From positions 1 through 14,812 of the forward strand of contig JAKOSQ010000193.1 in the NCBI GenBank assembly GCA_029777215.1: 14,812 bases of DNA, in the 5' to 3' direction. Positions 1 to 7,579 of this stretch are shown here, piece by piece. Made by a program: the position numbers and the translations under genes. The notes below the pieces were generated by a model. It made no database searches, was not told where the DNA came from, and saw only the letters and a program-made list of their open reading frames with translations. This stretch comes from Bacillota bacterium (GTDB lineage: Bacteria > Bacillota > Clostridia > Oscillospirales > Oscillospiraceae). How positions within the stretch are numbered: the stretch's first letter is position 1; each line of letters starts with the position of its first letter.

Positions 1-9
1 AGGCCTGAG

Positions 10-59
10 CCTATCAAGTATAGGTTAGGAACCTCGCCGTTTCACAGCCGCAGGGCTGT
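10..59 (+). promoter_or_regulatory. Leader before rpsH with small alternative hairpins
   Basis: No gene is recognisable in bases 1-86. In particular, the conserved end of the expected upstream gene rpsN (S14) is not seen in any frame. Three small hairpins can be drawn: CCTAT 10-14 with ATAGG 20-24; AGGTT 22-26 with AACCT 30-34, which shares bases with the first so the two exclude each other; and ACAGCC 44-49 with GGCTGT 54-59 around a GCAG loop. The strong rpsH Shine-Dalgarno AAGGAGG follows at 69-75. The gap is wider than most others in the operon, so an RNA control element, for example an S8 site, is possible but unproven. Confidence 0.35.
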
Positions 60-86
60 AACTCTAATAAGGAGGAAAATTCAAGT

Positions 87-485
87 ATGCAGATCACTGA
101 TCCTATTGCGGATATGCTCACCAGAATCCGCAACGCCGGAAGCGCGAAACACGAGACTGTCGATGTTCCCGCCTCCAACATGAAGAAGTCCATTGCAAAC
201 ATCCTTCTCGATGAGGGCTACATCAAGAACTATCAGCTCATCGAGGACGGCGGCCAGGGCGTTATCCGTATCACGCTCAAGTATCTCCCCGGCAAGGAAA
301 AGGCCATCCAGGGTCTTCGCCGCGTTTCCAAGCCCGGCCTGCGTGTTTACGCCGGCGCGGACGAGATCCCCTATGTCCTCAAGGGACTGGGTATCGCAAT
401 CATTTCCACTTCCAAGGGCGTCATGACCGACAAGTCCGCTCGCAAAGCGAATGTCGGCGGTGAAGTCCTCGCGTTTGTATGGTAA
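87..485 (+). CDS. rpsH: 30S ribosomal protein S8
   Basis: A 132-residue protein of the usual S8 length. It binds helix 21 of 16S rRNA and is needed early in assembly of the 30S platform. The family start ([17 protein letters not shown]) and the C-terminal [13 protein letters not shown] followed by GGEVLAFVW are both visible. AAGGAGG lies 11 nt before the ATG. The gene is the first complete one of the window's spc-operon segment and is followed after 15 nt by rplF. In other bacteria S8 is the translational repressor of the spc operon; no such site is proven here. Confidence 0.98.
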   Translation: MQITDPIADMLTRIRNAGSAKHETVDVPASNMKKSIANILLDEGYIKNYQLIEDGGQGVIRITLKYLPGKEKAIQGLRRVSKPGLRVYAGADEIPYVLKGLGIAIISTSKGVMTDKSARKANVGGEVLAFVW

Positions 486-500
486 GGGGGAGAAACTGAA

Positions 501-1046
501 ATGTCAAGAATAGGTAGAGAACCCATTACCATTCCCACGGGAGTGGAGGTCGAGATCGATGACAACAATCACATCACCGTGAAGGGACCGAAGGGCACGC
601 TCGAGCGCGACCTCGTTCCGTCCATGAAGCTCGAAGTCAAAGACGGCGTTCTGACTGTCGCCCGTCCGGACGACACAAAGCAGAGCCGTTCTCTGCATGG
701 TCTGACCCGCAGCCTCGTCAACAACATGGTCGAGGGCGTCGTCAATGGCTACAAGAAGGAGCTCTCCGTCCAGGGCGTCGGCTATCGTGTCGCCAAGGAA
801 GGTACGAAGCTCGTCATGAACATCGGCTACAGCCATCAGGTCACCGTTGAGGACACCAAGGACATCACGATTGACGTCCCGAACCCGAACACGATCATCA
901 TCAACGGCATCGACAAGCAGAAGGTCGGTCAGTTCGCGGCTGAAGTGCGTATGAAGAGACCGCCCGAGCCTTACAAGGGCAAGGGCATCCGGTATGCCAA
1001 CGAAGTGGTTCGCCACAAAGAGGGCAAAACCGGAGCTAAGAAATAA
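501..1046 (+). CDS. rplF: 50S ribosomal protein L6
   Basis: A 181-residue protein of normal length for bacterial L6, which has two similar alpha/beta domains and binds 23S rRNA near the sarcin-ricin loop and factor-binding site. The N-terminus SRIGREPITIP and the C-terminal signature PEPYKGKGIRYANE (about residues 154-167) are diagnostic. A GGGGGAG Shine-Dalgarno precedes the ATG. It sits between rpsH and rplR with 15-nt gaps on both sides, the classical spc order, and is very probably on the same transcript. Confidence 0.98.
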   Translation: MSRIGREPITIPTGVEVEIDDNNHITVKGPKGTLERDLVPSMKLEVKDGVLTVARPDDTKQSRSLHGLTRSLVNNMVEGVVNGYKKELSVQGVGYRVAKEGTKLVMNIGYSHQVTVEDTKDITIDVPNPNTIIINGIDKQKVGQFAAEVRMKRPPEPYKGKGIRYANEVVRHKEGKTGAKK

Positions 1047-1061
1047 AGGAGGTGTGTCGAA

Positions 1062-1421
1062 ATGGTTAACAGACCTGATACAAGATCGCAGCGCATCAAG
1101 CGCCATAAGAGAGTTCGCGGAAAGATCTCCGGCACGCCCGAGATTCCGAGACTGGATGTTTTCAGAAGCAACGCCCACATCTATGTCCAGATCATCGACG
1201 ACGTCAACGGCGTCACGCTCGCAGCCGCTTCTTCCAACGAGAAGGAGTGCGAGGGCCTCGGCTCCAACTGCGAAGCAGCCGCAAAGGTCGGCAAGCTCAT
1301 TGCCGAGCGCGCAAAGCTTAAGGGCATCGAGAACGTATGCTTCGACAGAGGCGGCTACCTTTATCATGGCCGCATCAAGGCACTTGCAGACGGAGCCCGC
1401 GAGGGCGGTCTGAACTTTTAA
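1062..1421 (+). CDS. rplR: 50S ribosomal protein L18
   Basis: A 119-residue protein, the usual length of bacterial L18, which binds 5S rRNA together with L5 and L25-type proteins in the central protuberance. The basic N-terminus ([17 protein letters not shown], about residues 8-24), then [17 protein letters not shown], and the C-terminal [20 protein letters not shown] match the family. The start is set by AAGGAGGTG 13-15 nt before the ATG. It follows rplF by 15 nt and precedes rpsE by 20 nt. Confidence 0.98.
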   Translation: MVNRPDTRSQRIKRHKRVRGKISGTPEIPRLDVFRSNAHIYVQIIDDVNGVTLAAASSNEKECEGLGSNCEAAAKVGKLIAERAKLKGIENVCFDRGGYLYHGRIKALADGAREGGLNF

Positions 1422-1441
1422 CGGGAGGAGGAAACAAAAAC

Positions 1442-1969
1442 ATGCCTTACAGCAATAACAGAGACAACAGACGCGGCAGAGAAGAAGAACAGTCCGAGTT
1501 CATCGAGAAGGTCGTTTCCCTCAACCGTGTTTCCAAGACCGTCAAGGGCGGCCGTGTCATGAAGTTTTCCGCGCTGATCGTTGTCGGCGACGGCAAGGGC
1601 CGCGTGGGCTATGGCCTCGGCAAGGCCGGCGAAGTTTCCGAAGCGATCCGCAAGGGAATTGAAGACGCGAAGAAGAACCTCGTCACCATCACCATCACCG
1701 ATAACACGATCCCCCACGAGGTGATCGGCGCATTCGGCGCAGGCCGCGTTCTGATGAAACCCGCAGCACCCGGTACCGGCGTCATCGCCGGCGGCGCTGT
1801 CCGTGCCGTCATCGAAGCAGCCGGCATCAAGGACATCCGTACAAAATGTCTGCGTTCCAACAACCCCAACAACGTGGTCGCTGCCACGTTCGAAGGCCTG
1901 AAGTCTCTCCGCAACGCGGAACAGGTCGCCGTTTACAGGGGCAAGACCGCAAAAGAAATTAAAGCATAA
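1442..1969 (+). CDS. rpsE: 30S ribosomal protein S5
   Basis: A 175-residue S5. It acts in decoding fidelity and in the mRNA entry tunnel. The N-terminal double-stranded-RNA-binding fold (about residues 19-84, with [20 protein letters not shown]) is followed by the C-terminal domain ([18 protein letters not shown], about residues 117-134). The frame is open further upstream to a possible start at 1337 inside rplR, but the strong GGGAGGAGG about 12 nt before 1442 and the family N-terminus decide for 1442. It is followed after 13 nt by rpmD. Confidence 0.97.
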   Translation: MPYSNNRDNRRGREEEQSEFIEKVVSLNRVSKTVKGGRVMKFSALIVVGDGKGRVGYGLGKAGEVSEAIRKGIEDAKKNLVTITITDNTIPHEVIGAFGAGRVLMKPAAPGTGVIAGGAVRAVIEAAGIKDIRTKCLRSNNPNNVVAATFEGLKSLRNAEQVAVYRGKTAKEIKA

Positions 1970-1982
1970 GGAGGGGACAGCA

Positions 1983-2162
1983 ATGGCAAATCTCAAGATC
2001 GAACTTGTGAAAAGTTTGAATGGCAGACTCGATAAGCATATCGCCACTGCCAACTCTCTCGGACTTCACAAGATCGGAAATACGACCGTGCAGCCCGACA
2101 ACCCCCAGACCAAAGGTAAGATAGCGCAGATCGGTTATCTCCTTAAGGTCACGGAAGAATAA
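1983..2162 (+). CDS. rpmD: 50S ribosomal protein L30
   Basis: A 59-residue small L30 of the bacterial type, read directly from the sequence. It starts [19 protein letters not shown] and ends [11 protein letters not shown]. Its core (about residues 22-44, [21 protein letters not shown]) has the family pattern of a helix followed by the strand that contacts 23S rRNA. AAGGAGGGG precedes the ATG. It lies between rpsE (13 nt) and rplO (12 nt), the conserved spc position. The gene is shorter than many ORF-length cut-offs and is easily missed. Confidence 0.96.
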   Translation: MANLKIELVKSLNGRLDKHIATANSLGLHKIGNTTVQPDNPQTKGKIAQIGYLLKVTEE

Positions 2163-2174
2163 GGAGGCGCAGGC

Positions 2175-2615
2175 ATGAAACTCAACGAACTTTCCCCGGC
2201 AGCCGGCTCCACCCACGTTTACAAGCGCAAGGGCAGAGGCAACGGCTCCGGCAACGGCAAGACCGCCGGCCGCGGCCAGAAGGGCCAGAAATCCCGCAGC
2301 GGCGGCGGCGTCAGAGTCGGTTTCGAAGGCGGCCAGATGCCTCTGGCACGCCGTGTTCCGAAGCGCGGCTTCAACAACATTTTTGCGAAGCCTCTCACGG
2401 CGATCAATGTAGCGGCACTCAATCGTTATGAGAACGGCGACGTCATTACGGCGGAAAAGCTGCTTGCAGACGGCGTACTCTCCAAGTGCGAATACGGCCT
2501 CAAAATCCTTGGCAACGGTCAGCTTGAAAAGAAGCTCACCGTCCAGGCATCCGCTTTCTCCGAGTCTGCGAAAGAAAAAATCGAAGCCGCAGGCGGGAAG
2601 GCGGAGGTGGTCTAA
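2175..2615 (+). CDS. rplO: 50S ribosomal protein L15
   Basis: A 146-residue L15, a large-subunit protein that threads a long basic arm through 23S rRNA. The N-terminal [20 protein letters not shown] and the glycine/arginine-rich arm (about residues 17-45, with [22 protein letters not shown] split over it) are typical, as is the C-terminal half that ends [16 protein letters not shown] precedes the start. Its stop codon is immediately followed by the secY start codon with no spacer, so the two are probably translationally coupled. Confidence 0.98.
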   Translation: MKLNELSPAAGSTHVYKRKGRGNGSGNGKTAGRGQKGQKSRSGGGVRVGFEGGQMPLARRVPKRGFNNIFAKPLTAINVAALNRYENGDVITAEKLLADGVLSKCEYGLKILGNGQLEKKLTVQASAFSESAKEKIEAAGGKAEVV

Positions 2616-3902
2616 GTGCTCAAAACGATCCGTGACGCATGGAAAATCGACGATCTGCGCAAAAAGATGCTTTTCACGCTCTTCGTCATACTGCTTTACC
2701 GTCTGGGCGACGCGATCCCTGTTCCCTATGTCAATCTCGATGCCCTTTCCAACTATTTTGAACAGGTCAACAGCACTGTGCTCGGCCTGATCAATACAAT
2801 GTCAGGCGGTTCGTTCTCCCGTGCGACGATTTTTGCACTTTCCATCCAGCCGTATATCAACGCTTCCATCATCATTCAGCTGCTGACGCTCGCCATCCCG
2901 GCACTTGAGCGTATGCAGAAGGACGAGGGCGAAGAGGGCCAGAAAAAGCTCGCGAGCATCACCCGTTACGCAACAGTCATCATCGGCCTGCTGCAGGGCT
3001 ATGCTTACTTCGCGCTCCTCAAGAACAACAACCTTCTCGTCGCCGATACCGGCGTCTGGCAGGCGATCGTCATCATCTTGACCTTCACCTCCGGCTCCGC
3101 TCTCATCATGTGGATGGGCGAGCAGATCACCGAATTCGGCGTTGGCAACGGCATTTCGATCATCCTCTTCGCGAGCATTGTCGCCCGCCTGCCGAGCGAC
3201 CTTTACCGCCTCATCACCAGCGTCACGAGCGGCGCGATTGCAGTTCCGCTCGCGATCCTCATGATCCTCGGCGCGCTCGCCATGATCGTTCTCATCGTCT
3301 TCGTGTCCGACGCGGAGCGCAGGATTCCGATCCAGTACTCCAAGCGCGTCGTCGGACGCAAGGTCTACGGCGGACAGTCCACGCACCTTCCGATGAAGGT
3401 CAACATGTCCGGCGTTCTCCCCATCATCTTCGCTCAGTCCATCGCCATGCTGCCCGCAACTGTCTGCGCGTTCAAGACCAGCTGGAACAACAGCTGGGTC
3501 ATGAAACACATCTTCGACAGCACGACGGTACCCTACGCGATCATGTATTTCCTGCTCATTATCTTCTTCTCTTATTTCTACTCCACGATCCAGTTCAACC
3601 CGGTCGAGGTCGCGAATAACCTTAAGAAGAACGGCGGGTTCATCCCCGGCTTCCGTCCCGGACGGCCGACGAGCGAGTATATCCAGAAGTCGCTCAACAA
3701 GATCACGCTCTTTGGCGCGATCTACCTCGGTATCGTTGCGGTAGCGCCGATCGTCGTTTCGATGTTCAGCTCGGAGGCCCGCAGCTACGGTCTTGCCCTC
3801 GGCGGCACCTCGGTCATCATCGTGATCGGCGTCGCGCTGGAGACGGTCCGCGCGCTCGAAGCTCAAATGGTCATGCGCAACTACAAGGGCTTCCTCGAAT
3901 AA
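2616..3902 (+). CDS. secY: Protein translocase channel subunit SecY
   Basis: A 428-residue integral membrane protein of the usual SecY length with about ten hydrophobic segments. It forms the Sec channel with SecE and SecG (not in this window) and docks SecA and the ribosome. Visible landmarks are the first helix region KKMLFTLFVILLYRLGDAIPVPY (split over residues 17-40), ISIQPYINASII-like helix 2 (ALSIQPYINASIIIQLL), GEQITEFGVGNGISIILF, and the cytosolic loop RRIPIQYSKRVVGRKVYGG. The start is GTG, directly after the rplO TAA, with GGCGGAGG inside the end of rplO as its ribosome-binding site. Confidence 0.98.
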   Translation: MLKTIRDAWKIDDLRKKMLFTLFVILLYRLGDAIPVPYVNLDALSNYFEQVNSTVLGLINTMSGGSFSRATIFALSIQPYINASIIIQLLTLAIPALERMQKDEGEEGQKKLASITRYATVIIGLLQGYAYFALLKNNNLLVADTGVWQAIVIILTFTSGSALIMWMGEQITEFGVGNGISIILFASIVARLPSDLYRLITSVTSGAIAVPLAILMILGALAMIVLIVFVSDAERRIPIQYSKRVVGRKVYGGQSTHLPMKVNMSGVLPIIFAQSIAMLPATVCAFKTSWNNSWVMKHIFDSTTVPYAIMYFLLIIFFSYFYSTIQFNPVEVANNLKKNGGFIPGFRPGRPTSEYIQKSLNKITLFGAIYLGIVAVAPIVVSMFSSEARSYGLALGGTSVIIVIGVALETVRALEAQMVMRNYKGFLE

Positions 3903-3920
3903 GCAATTCGGAGGGATATT

Positions 3921-4553
3921 ATGAAGCTCATTCTTTTAGGCGCACCCGGCGCGGGGAAAGGCACGCAGGCCGACATTCTCAGCCGTAAGTGCAATATCCC
4001 TACCATCTCCACCGGTAACATCCTGCGCGCAGCCATGAAGGAGGGAACTCCCGTTGGTTTGCAGGCGAAGGAGTATGTCGATAACGGAAAGCTCGTTCCC
4101 GACGATGTCATTGTTGGCATCGTCCGGGAGCGGCTGGCGAAGGACGACTGCAAAAACGGCTGGATTCTCGACGGCATGCCGAGAACCATCCCACAGGCAC
4201 AGGCCCTTGAGGACTGCGGCATCGAGGTCGACACGGCGCTCTCCATTGAGATCGCGGACGAGACCATCATCGAGCGCATGTCCGGCCGACGTACCTGCAA
4301 AACCTGCGGCGCGACCTTCCATGTCGTCTCCAATCCCCCGAAGGTCGAGGGGAAGTGCGACGCCTGCGGCGGCGAGCTCACCATCCGCAAGGACGACGCA
4401 CCCGAAACTGTCAAGCAGAGACTTGAAGTCTACCACCGCGAGACAGAGCCTCTCAAGGACTTTTACGCCAAGCGCGGCAAGCTCAAAACGGTCGACAATC
4501 AGCCGACTGTCGAGCAGACCACGGCGGAAGTCCTCAAGGTCCTCGGCCTATGA
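3921..4553 (+). CDS. adk: Adenylate kinase, zinc-lid type
   Basis: A 210-residue long-form adenylate kinase that interconverts AMP and ATP with two ADP. The P-loop GAPGAGKGT is at residues 7-15, the AMP-site region STGNILR at 30-36, DGMPRT at 84-89, and the LID arginines are RR at 123-124. The LID carries a four-cysteine zinc knuckle, C126-x2-C129 and C146-x2-C149, typical of Gram-positive enzymes. Two usual residues differ: N for D in STGD and M for F in DGFPR. Both are conservative in context and no loss of function is implied. It lies 18 nt after secY and overlaps map by 4 nt (ATGA). Confidence 0.97.
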   Translation: MKLILLGAPGAGKGTQADILSRKCNIPTISTGNILRAAMKEGTPVGLQAKEYVDNGKLVPDDVIVGIVRERLAKDDCKNGWILDGMPRTIPQAQALEDCGIEVDTALSIEIADETIIERMSGRRTCKTCGATFHVVSNPPKVEGKCDACGGELTIRKDDAPETVKQRLEVYHRETEPLKDFYAKRGKLKTVDNQPTVEQTTAEVLKVLGL

Positions 4554-5314
4554 GTAATCTGATCACGGTCAAAAGCCCGCGGGAGATCGAGCAGATGCGT
4601 GTTGCCGGCAAGATCACTGCCGAGGCGCGCTCGCTCGGACGGCAGCTCGTCGCCCCCGGGATCACGACTCAGGAAATCAACAAGGAGATCTTCAAGTTCA
4701 TCAAGAGCAGGGGCGCGACGCCGAGCTTTCTCGGTTACGGCGGCTTTCCCGGAAGCGCCTGCATCTCCGTGAACGACGAGGTCATCCACGGCATCCCCGG
4801 TAAACGCCTCATCCGCGAGGGCGACATCGTCAGTATCGACGTCGGCGCCATCAAAAACGGCTGGCAGGGCGACTGCTGCGGCACGTTCGCAGCGGGCGAG
4901 ATCTCTGAGGAGGCAAAGCGGCTGATCGAGGTCACCCGCCAGAGCTTCTTTGAAGGGATCAAGTACGCCAGAGCCGGCAACCGCATCTCCGATATTTCCC
5001 ATGCCATTCAGGAATATGTGGAGAGCTTCGGCTATTCCCTCGTCCGCGAATACGTCGGACACGGGATCGGCAAGGAGATGCACGAGGCGCCGGAGGTCCC
5101 GAATTACGGCGCGCCCGGTCACGGGCCGCGGCTCGTAAAGGGTATGACGATCGCAGTCGAGCCCATGGTCATCGTGGGCGGCGAGGCGGTCCGCGTGCTC
5201 GACAACAACTGGACAGTCGTCACGGTCGACGGCAGCCTCTCCGCCCACTACGAAAACACCATTGCAATTACGGACGGCGAGCCCGAGATCCTGACAATGG
5301 CGGAGGACCTCTGA
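4550..5314 (+). CDS. map: Methionine aminopeptidase, type I
   Basis: A 254-residue type I enzyme that removes the initiator methionine from nascent proteins. All metal and catalytic residues are present: H80 (VIHGIP), D97 and D108 (IDVGA and GDCCGTF), H171 (GHGIG), H178, E204 (AVEPM) and E235 (YENTIAIT). There is no N-terminal zinc-finger extension. The ATG overlaps the adk stop in ATGA, with only a weak AAGG upstream, so it probably depends on ribosomes finishing adk. The downstream KOW gene overlaps its stop by one base (TGATG). Confidence 0.98.
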   Translation: MSNLITVKSPREIEQMRVAGKITAEARSLGRQLVAPGITTQEINKEIFKFIKSRGATPSFLGYGGFPGSACISVNDEVIHGIPGKRLIREGDIVSIDVGAIKNGWQGDCCGTFAAGEISEEAKRLIEVTRQSFFEGIKYARAGNRISDISHAIQEYVESFGYSLVREYVGHGIGKEMHEAPEVPNYGAPGHGPRLVKGMTIAVEPMVIVGGEAVRVLDNNWTVVTVDGSLSAHYENTIAITDGEPEILTMAEDL

Positions 5315-5613
5315 TGGGTCCTGCCGACATCGTCATCTCTCTTGCCGGACACGACAGAGGCGAGGCATTCGTTGTCCTTGAGGCGAACGAACAGAGCGTT
5401 CTCGTCGCAGACGGAAAGAACAGAAAGCTCAGCAGGCCTAAACGCAAAAACACAAAGCACATCAATTTAGGCAGACCGGGATCGGACGAGATTGCGAGGG
5501 CAATCGGCAGCGGAAACGCGACCGACCGTCAGCTCCGCAGAGAGCTCGCCCAATTTCGCAGCGAGGCCGCCAAGACCGAGGAGGGAAAATCAGCTTGTCA
5601 AAAGATGATGTAA
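5314..5613 (+). CDS. KOW-domain RNA-binding protein, YbzG/L14E-like
   Basis: A 99-residue basic protein. Residues about 4-35 ([20 protein letters not shown] and onward) form a KOW-type beta-strand motif as in L14E/L27E-related RNA-binding proteins, followed by a lysine/arginine-rich stretch ([14 protein letters not shown], about 47-60) and a charged helical tail. Firmicutes commonly carry a small KOW protein of this kind between map and infA (YbzG in Bacillus subtilis). Its exact role is not established, and ribosome binding is inferred from motif and context. The GGAGG at 5302-5306 sits 7 nt before the ATG, which shares its A with the map stop. Its 3' end overlaps infA by 19 nt. Confidence 0.85.
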   Translation: MGPADIVISLAGHDRGEAFVVLEANEQSVLVADGKNRKLSRPKRKNTKHINLGRPGSDEIARAIGSGNATDRQLRRELAQFRSEAAKTEEGKSACQKMM

Positions 5614-5813
5614 TTGAAATGGAGGGCACAGTCGTCGAGGCGCTGCCCAACACCATGTTCCAGGTGGACATCGGAAACGGTCACACGATTTTGGCGCACA
5701 TTTCCGGAAAGCTGCGTATGAATTTCATTCGCATCCTGCCGGGGGACAAGGTAACGGTCCAGATGTCGCCCTACGATCTGACACGCGGAAGGATCACCTG
5801 GAGAAGCAAATAA
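5595..5813 (+). CDS. infA: Translation initiation factor IF-1
   Basis: A 72-residue protein, exactly the family length. It is an OB-fold factor that covers the 30S A site with IF2 and IF3. The core [14 protein letters not shown] and [11 protein letters not shown] and the end [13 protein letters not shown] are diagnostic. The start codon is TTG at 5595, supported by GAGGAGGG at 5578-5585 and by the conserved N-terminus [12 protein letters not shown]. The first 19 nt lie inside the KOW gene in another frame. The rare start codon and overlap suggest modest, coupled translation. It is followed after 13 nt by rpmJ. Confidence 0.97.
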   Translation: MSKDDVIEMEGTVVEALPNTMFQVDIGNGHTILAHISGKLRMNFIRILPGDKVTVQMSPYDLTRGRITWRSK

Positions 5814-5826
5814 TGGAGGTTTTATC

Positions 5827-5940
5827 ATGAAAGTTAGACCGTCCGTAAAGCCCATGTGCGAGAAGTGCAAGGTCATCAAGCGCCATGGTAAGGTTATGGT
5901 CATTTGCGAAAACCCGAAGCATAAGCAGAGACAGGGCTAA
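5827..5940 (+). CDS. rpmJ: 50S ribosomal protein L36, zinc form
   Basis: A 37-residue protein read directly from the sequence: [20 protein letters not shown], then [17 protein letters not shown]. The zinc ribbon ligands C11, C14, C27 and H32 are all present, so this is the zinc-binding (C+) paralogue. L36 stabilises 23S rRNA near the peptidyl-transferase region. GGAGG lies about 9 nt before the ATG. The infA-rpmJ pair marks the junction between the spc and alpha gene groups. A 144-nt structured gap follows before rpsM. Confidence 0.97.
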   Translation: MKVRPSVKPMCEKCKVIKRHGKVMVICENPKHKQRQG

Positions 5941-6084
5941 GCAGGTCGCCCTTTTCTGACACGGTCCAGCCGGACCGCGCTCAAAACTGGACCTGTTACG
6001 CGAAGTAAATTCGCGTATTTCTGTAAGCACAAACACATTGCGGCCGCAAAACGCCGCATCATGCGAAAGGAATGATTAAAAAGT
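5941..6084 (+). promoter_or_regulatory. Structured leader before rpsM, possible S4 control site
   Basis: A 144-nt non-coding gap with several RNA stems. These are CAGGTC 5942-5947 with GACCTG 5990-5995; CGGTCC 5962-5967 with GGACCG 5972-5977; TACGCGAA 5997-6004 with TTCGCGTA 6010-6017; and TGCGGC 6039-6044 with GCCGCA 6053-6058. The rpsM Shine-Dalgarno is AAAGGAA at 6066-6072. CCTTTT 5950-5955, inside the first stem's loop, can pair with GAAAGG 6065-6070, which would make a pseudoknot hiding the ribosome-binding site. In E. coli the leader at this same position (before rpsM) is a pseudoknot bound by S4. A shared fold is not shown here. No convincing promoter was seen. Confidence 0.5.
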
Positions 6085-6453
6085 ATGGCACGTATCGCCG
6101 GAGTAGACCTGCCGAAGGAAAAACGTATTGAGATCGCTCTCACCTACGTTTACGGCATCGGCAGAACCAGCGCAACCAAAATTCTTGAGCAGACCGGCAT
6201 CAACCCCGATACCCGCGTCAAGGACCTGACTGAAGAGGACGAGACGAAGCTTCGCGAGTGCATCGACCAGAACTTCGTGGTCGAGGGCGACCGCCGCCGC
6301 CAGACGGCGCTTGACATCAAGCGTCTCATGGAGATCGGCAGCTATCGCGGCACCCGTCACAGACGCGGCCTGCCCGTTCGCGGTCAGAGAAGCAAGACGA
6401 ACGCCCGTACCCGCAAGGGTCCGAAGCGCACGATCGCCGGAAAGAAAAAGTAA
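6085..6453 (+). CDS. rpsM: 30S ribosomal protein S13
   Basis: A 122-residue S13, a head protein of the small subunit that contacts the P-site tRNA and bridges to L5. The N-terminus [20 protein letters not shown] and the helix-turn motif [12 protein letters not shown] are followed by the basic tail [20 protein letters not shown] and [19 protein letters not shown] lies 12 nt before the ATG. It is the first gene of the alpha group; rpsK follows after 17 nt. Confidence 0.98.
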   Translation: MARIAGVDLPKEKRIEIALTYVYGIGRTSATKILEQTGINPDTRVKDLTEEDETKLRECIDQNFVVEGDRRRQTALDIKRLMEIGSYRGTRHRRGLPVRGQRSKTNARTRKGPKRTIAGKKK

Positions 6454-6470
6454 GGGAGGGAACATAGTAA

Positions 6471-6866
6471 ATGGCAGCACCTAAGAAGAAAGTCAGAACG
6501 CGCCGCAGAGAGCGCAAGAACATTGAAAAGGGAGTCGTTCACATCAGTTCCTCCTTTAACAATACCATGGTCACGATCACCGACATGAACGGCAACGCGA
6601 TCTCCTGGGCTTCCGCCGGCGGCATGGGCTTCCGCGGCAGCAAGAAGTCGACTCCGTTCGCGGCGCAGACCGCTGCCGAGACTGCCTCCAAGGCAGCCAT
6701 GGAGCACGGCCTCAAGACCGTCGAAGTTTACGTCAAGTGCCCCGGCTCGGGACGTGAAGCAGCTATCCGCGCCCTCCAGACCGCCGGCCTCGAGGTCACA
6801 CTCATCAAGGACGTCACGCCCATTCCCCACAACGGCTGCCGTCCGCCGAAACGCCGCCGCGTCTAA
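6471..6866 (+). CDS. rpsK: 30S ribosomal protein S11
   Basis: A 131-residue S11, a platform protein at the mRNA exit site near the Shine-Dalgarno helix. The core [19 protein letters not shown] (about residues 22-40), [20 protein letters not shown] and the end [17 protein letters not shown] are diagnostic. GGGAGGG precedes the ATG. It lies between rpsM (17 nt) and rpsD (21 nt), the usual order. Confidence 0.98.
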   Translation: MAAPKKKVRTRRRERKNIEKGVVHISSSFNNTMVTITDMNGNAISWASAGGMGFRGSKKSTPFAAQTAAETASKAAMEHGLKTVEVYVKCPGSGREAAIRALQTAGLEVTLIKDVTPIPHNGCRPPKRRRV

Positions 6867-6887
6867 CGAAAGGAAGGAGATCGAACT

Positions 6888-7499
6888 ATGGCCAGAAACA
6901 TGCAGCCTATTGTCAAGCGCTGCAAAACACTTGACATTTCTCCTGCCGTCATGGGTTACACCGCAAAGACCAAGAGCAACACCATCCGTAACCCCAAGGG
7001 ACAGATGCGCAGGAAGCAGAGCGAATACGCGATGCAGCTCAACGAAAAGCAGAAAGTCAAATTCATCTACGGAATTCAGGAAAAGCAGTTCCGCAGCTAT
7101 TATGAAAAAGCCACCAAGATGCCCGGCATCACCGGTGAAAACCTCTTGACGACCATCGAACGGAGACTCGACAACGTCGTTTTCCGTCTCGGCCTCGTCA
7201 TGACCCGCCGCGAGGCGCGTCAGGCCGTTTCCCACGGCCACTTCACTGTCAACGGCCGCCGCGTAGATATCCCCTCCTACCTCGTCTCCGTCGGCGACGT
7301 GATCGAGGTCCGTGAGCAGTCCCGCTCGAGCGTCATGTTCAAGCGCCTCACCGGTGAGGACGCACCGTTCATTACGCTTCCGCAGTGGCTTTCCAGAGAA
7401 AAAAATTCCCTGAAGGGTGCTGTCGTCAAGATGCCCGCCAGAGAAGACATCGACTTCCCCGTGGAGGAGACCCTTATTGTCGAGCTGTACTCTAAATAA
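6888..7499 (+). CDS. rpsD: 30S ribosomal protein S4, zinc-free form
   Basis: A 203-residue S4, a primary 16S rRNA binder that starts 30S body assembly. The S4 RNA-binding fold is at about residues 91-150 ([20 protein letters not shown], then [22 protein letters not shown] split over it). Only C12 remains of the N-terminal zinc-binding cysteines, so this is the C- form. It lies inside the alpha group between rpsK and rpoA, as in Clostridium and E. coli but unlike B. subtilis, where rpsD stands alone. This makes operon-internal S4 feedback plausible. AAGGAAGGAG lies just before the start. Confidence 0.97.
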   Translation: MARNMQPIVKRCKTLDISPAVMGYTAKTKSNTIRNPKGQMRRKQSEYAMQLNEKQKVKFIYGIQEKQFRSYYEKATKMPGITGENLLTTIERRLDNVVFRLGLVMTRREARQAVSHGHFTVNGRRVDIPSYLVSVGDVIEVREQSRSSVMFKRLTGEDAPFITLPQWLSREKNSLKGAVVKMPAREDIDFPVEETLIVELYSK

Positions 7500-7579
7500 T
7501 AAAGAGACCCTCGTAATTGGTAAGCTGATTCTATCAGGCGCTTTTCGGCGCCAACTCAGAAGGAGGGTAATTCTAAAAC
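7500..7579 (+). promoter_or_regulatory. rpsD-rpoA junction with anti-Shine-Dalgarno
   Basis: The rpoA ribosome-binding site AGGAGGGT (7561-7568) can be masked: GAGGGT 7563-7568 is fully complementary to ACCCTC 7507-7512. This 6-bp closing stem would enclose two hairpins, CTGAT 7525-7529 with ATCAG 7533-7537, and GGCGC 7537-7541 with GCGCC 7548-7552, which overlap by one base. ACCCTC begins 8 nt after the rpsD stop, so a ribosome ending rpsD would cover it and free the rpoA site. No promoter was recognised here. Confidence 0.5.

Noticed and set aside
1..28. The end of rpsN (S14) at the left edge
   Set aside because: None of the three frames shows the conserved S14 C-terminus; the stops at 6-8 and 26-28 cannot be tied to a known protein.
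1337..1441. An N-terminal extension of rpsE by 35 residues
   Set aside because: The extension lies inside rplR, has no family similarity, and a strong Shine-Dalgarno precedes the ATG at 1442.
5956..5984. A promoter in the rpsM leader starting with CTGACA
   Set aside because: No TATAAT-like box lies at a suitable distance; the alpha group is more likely transcribed from upstream.
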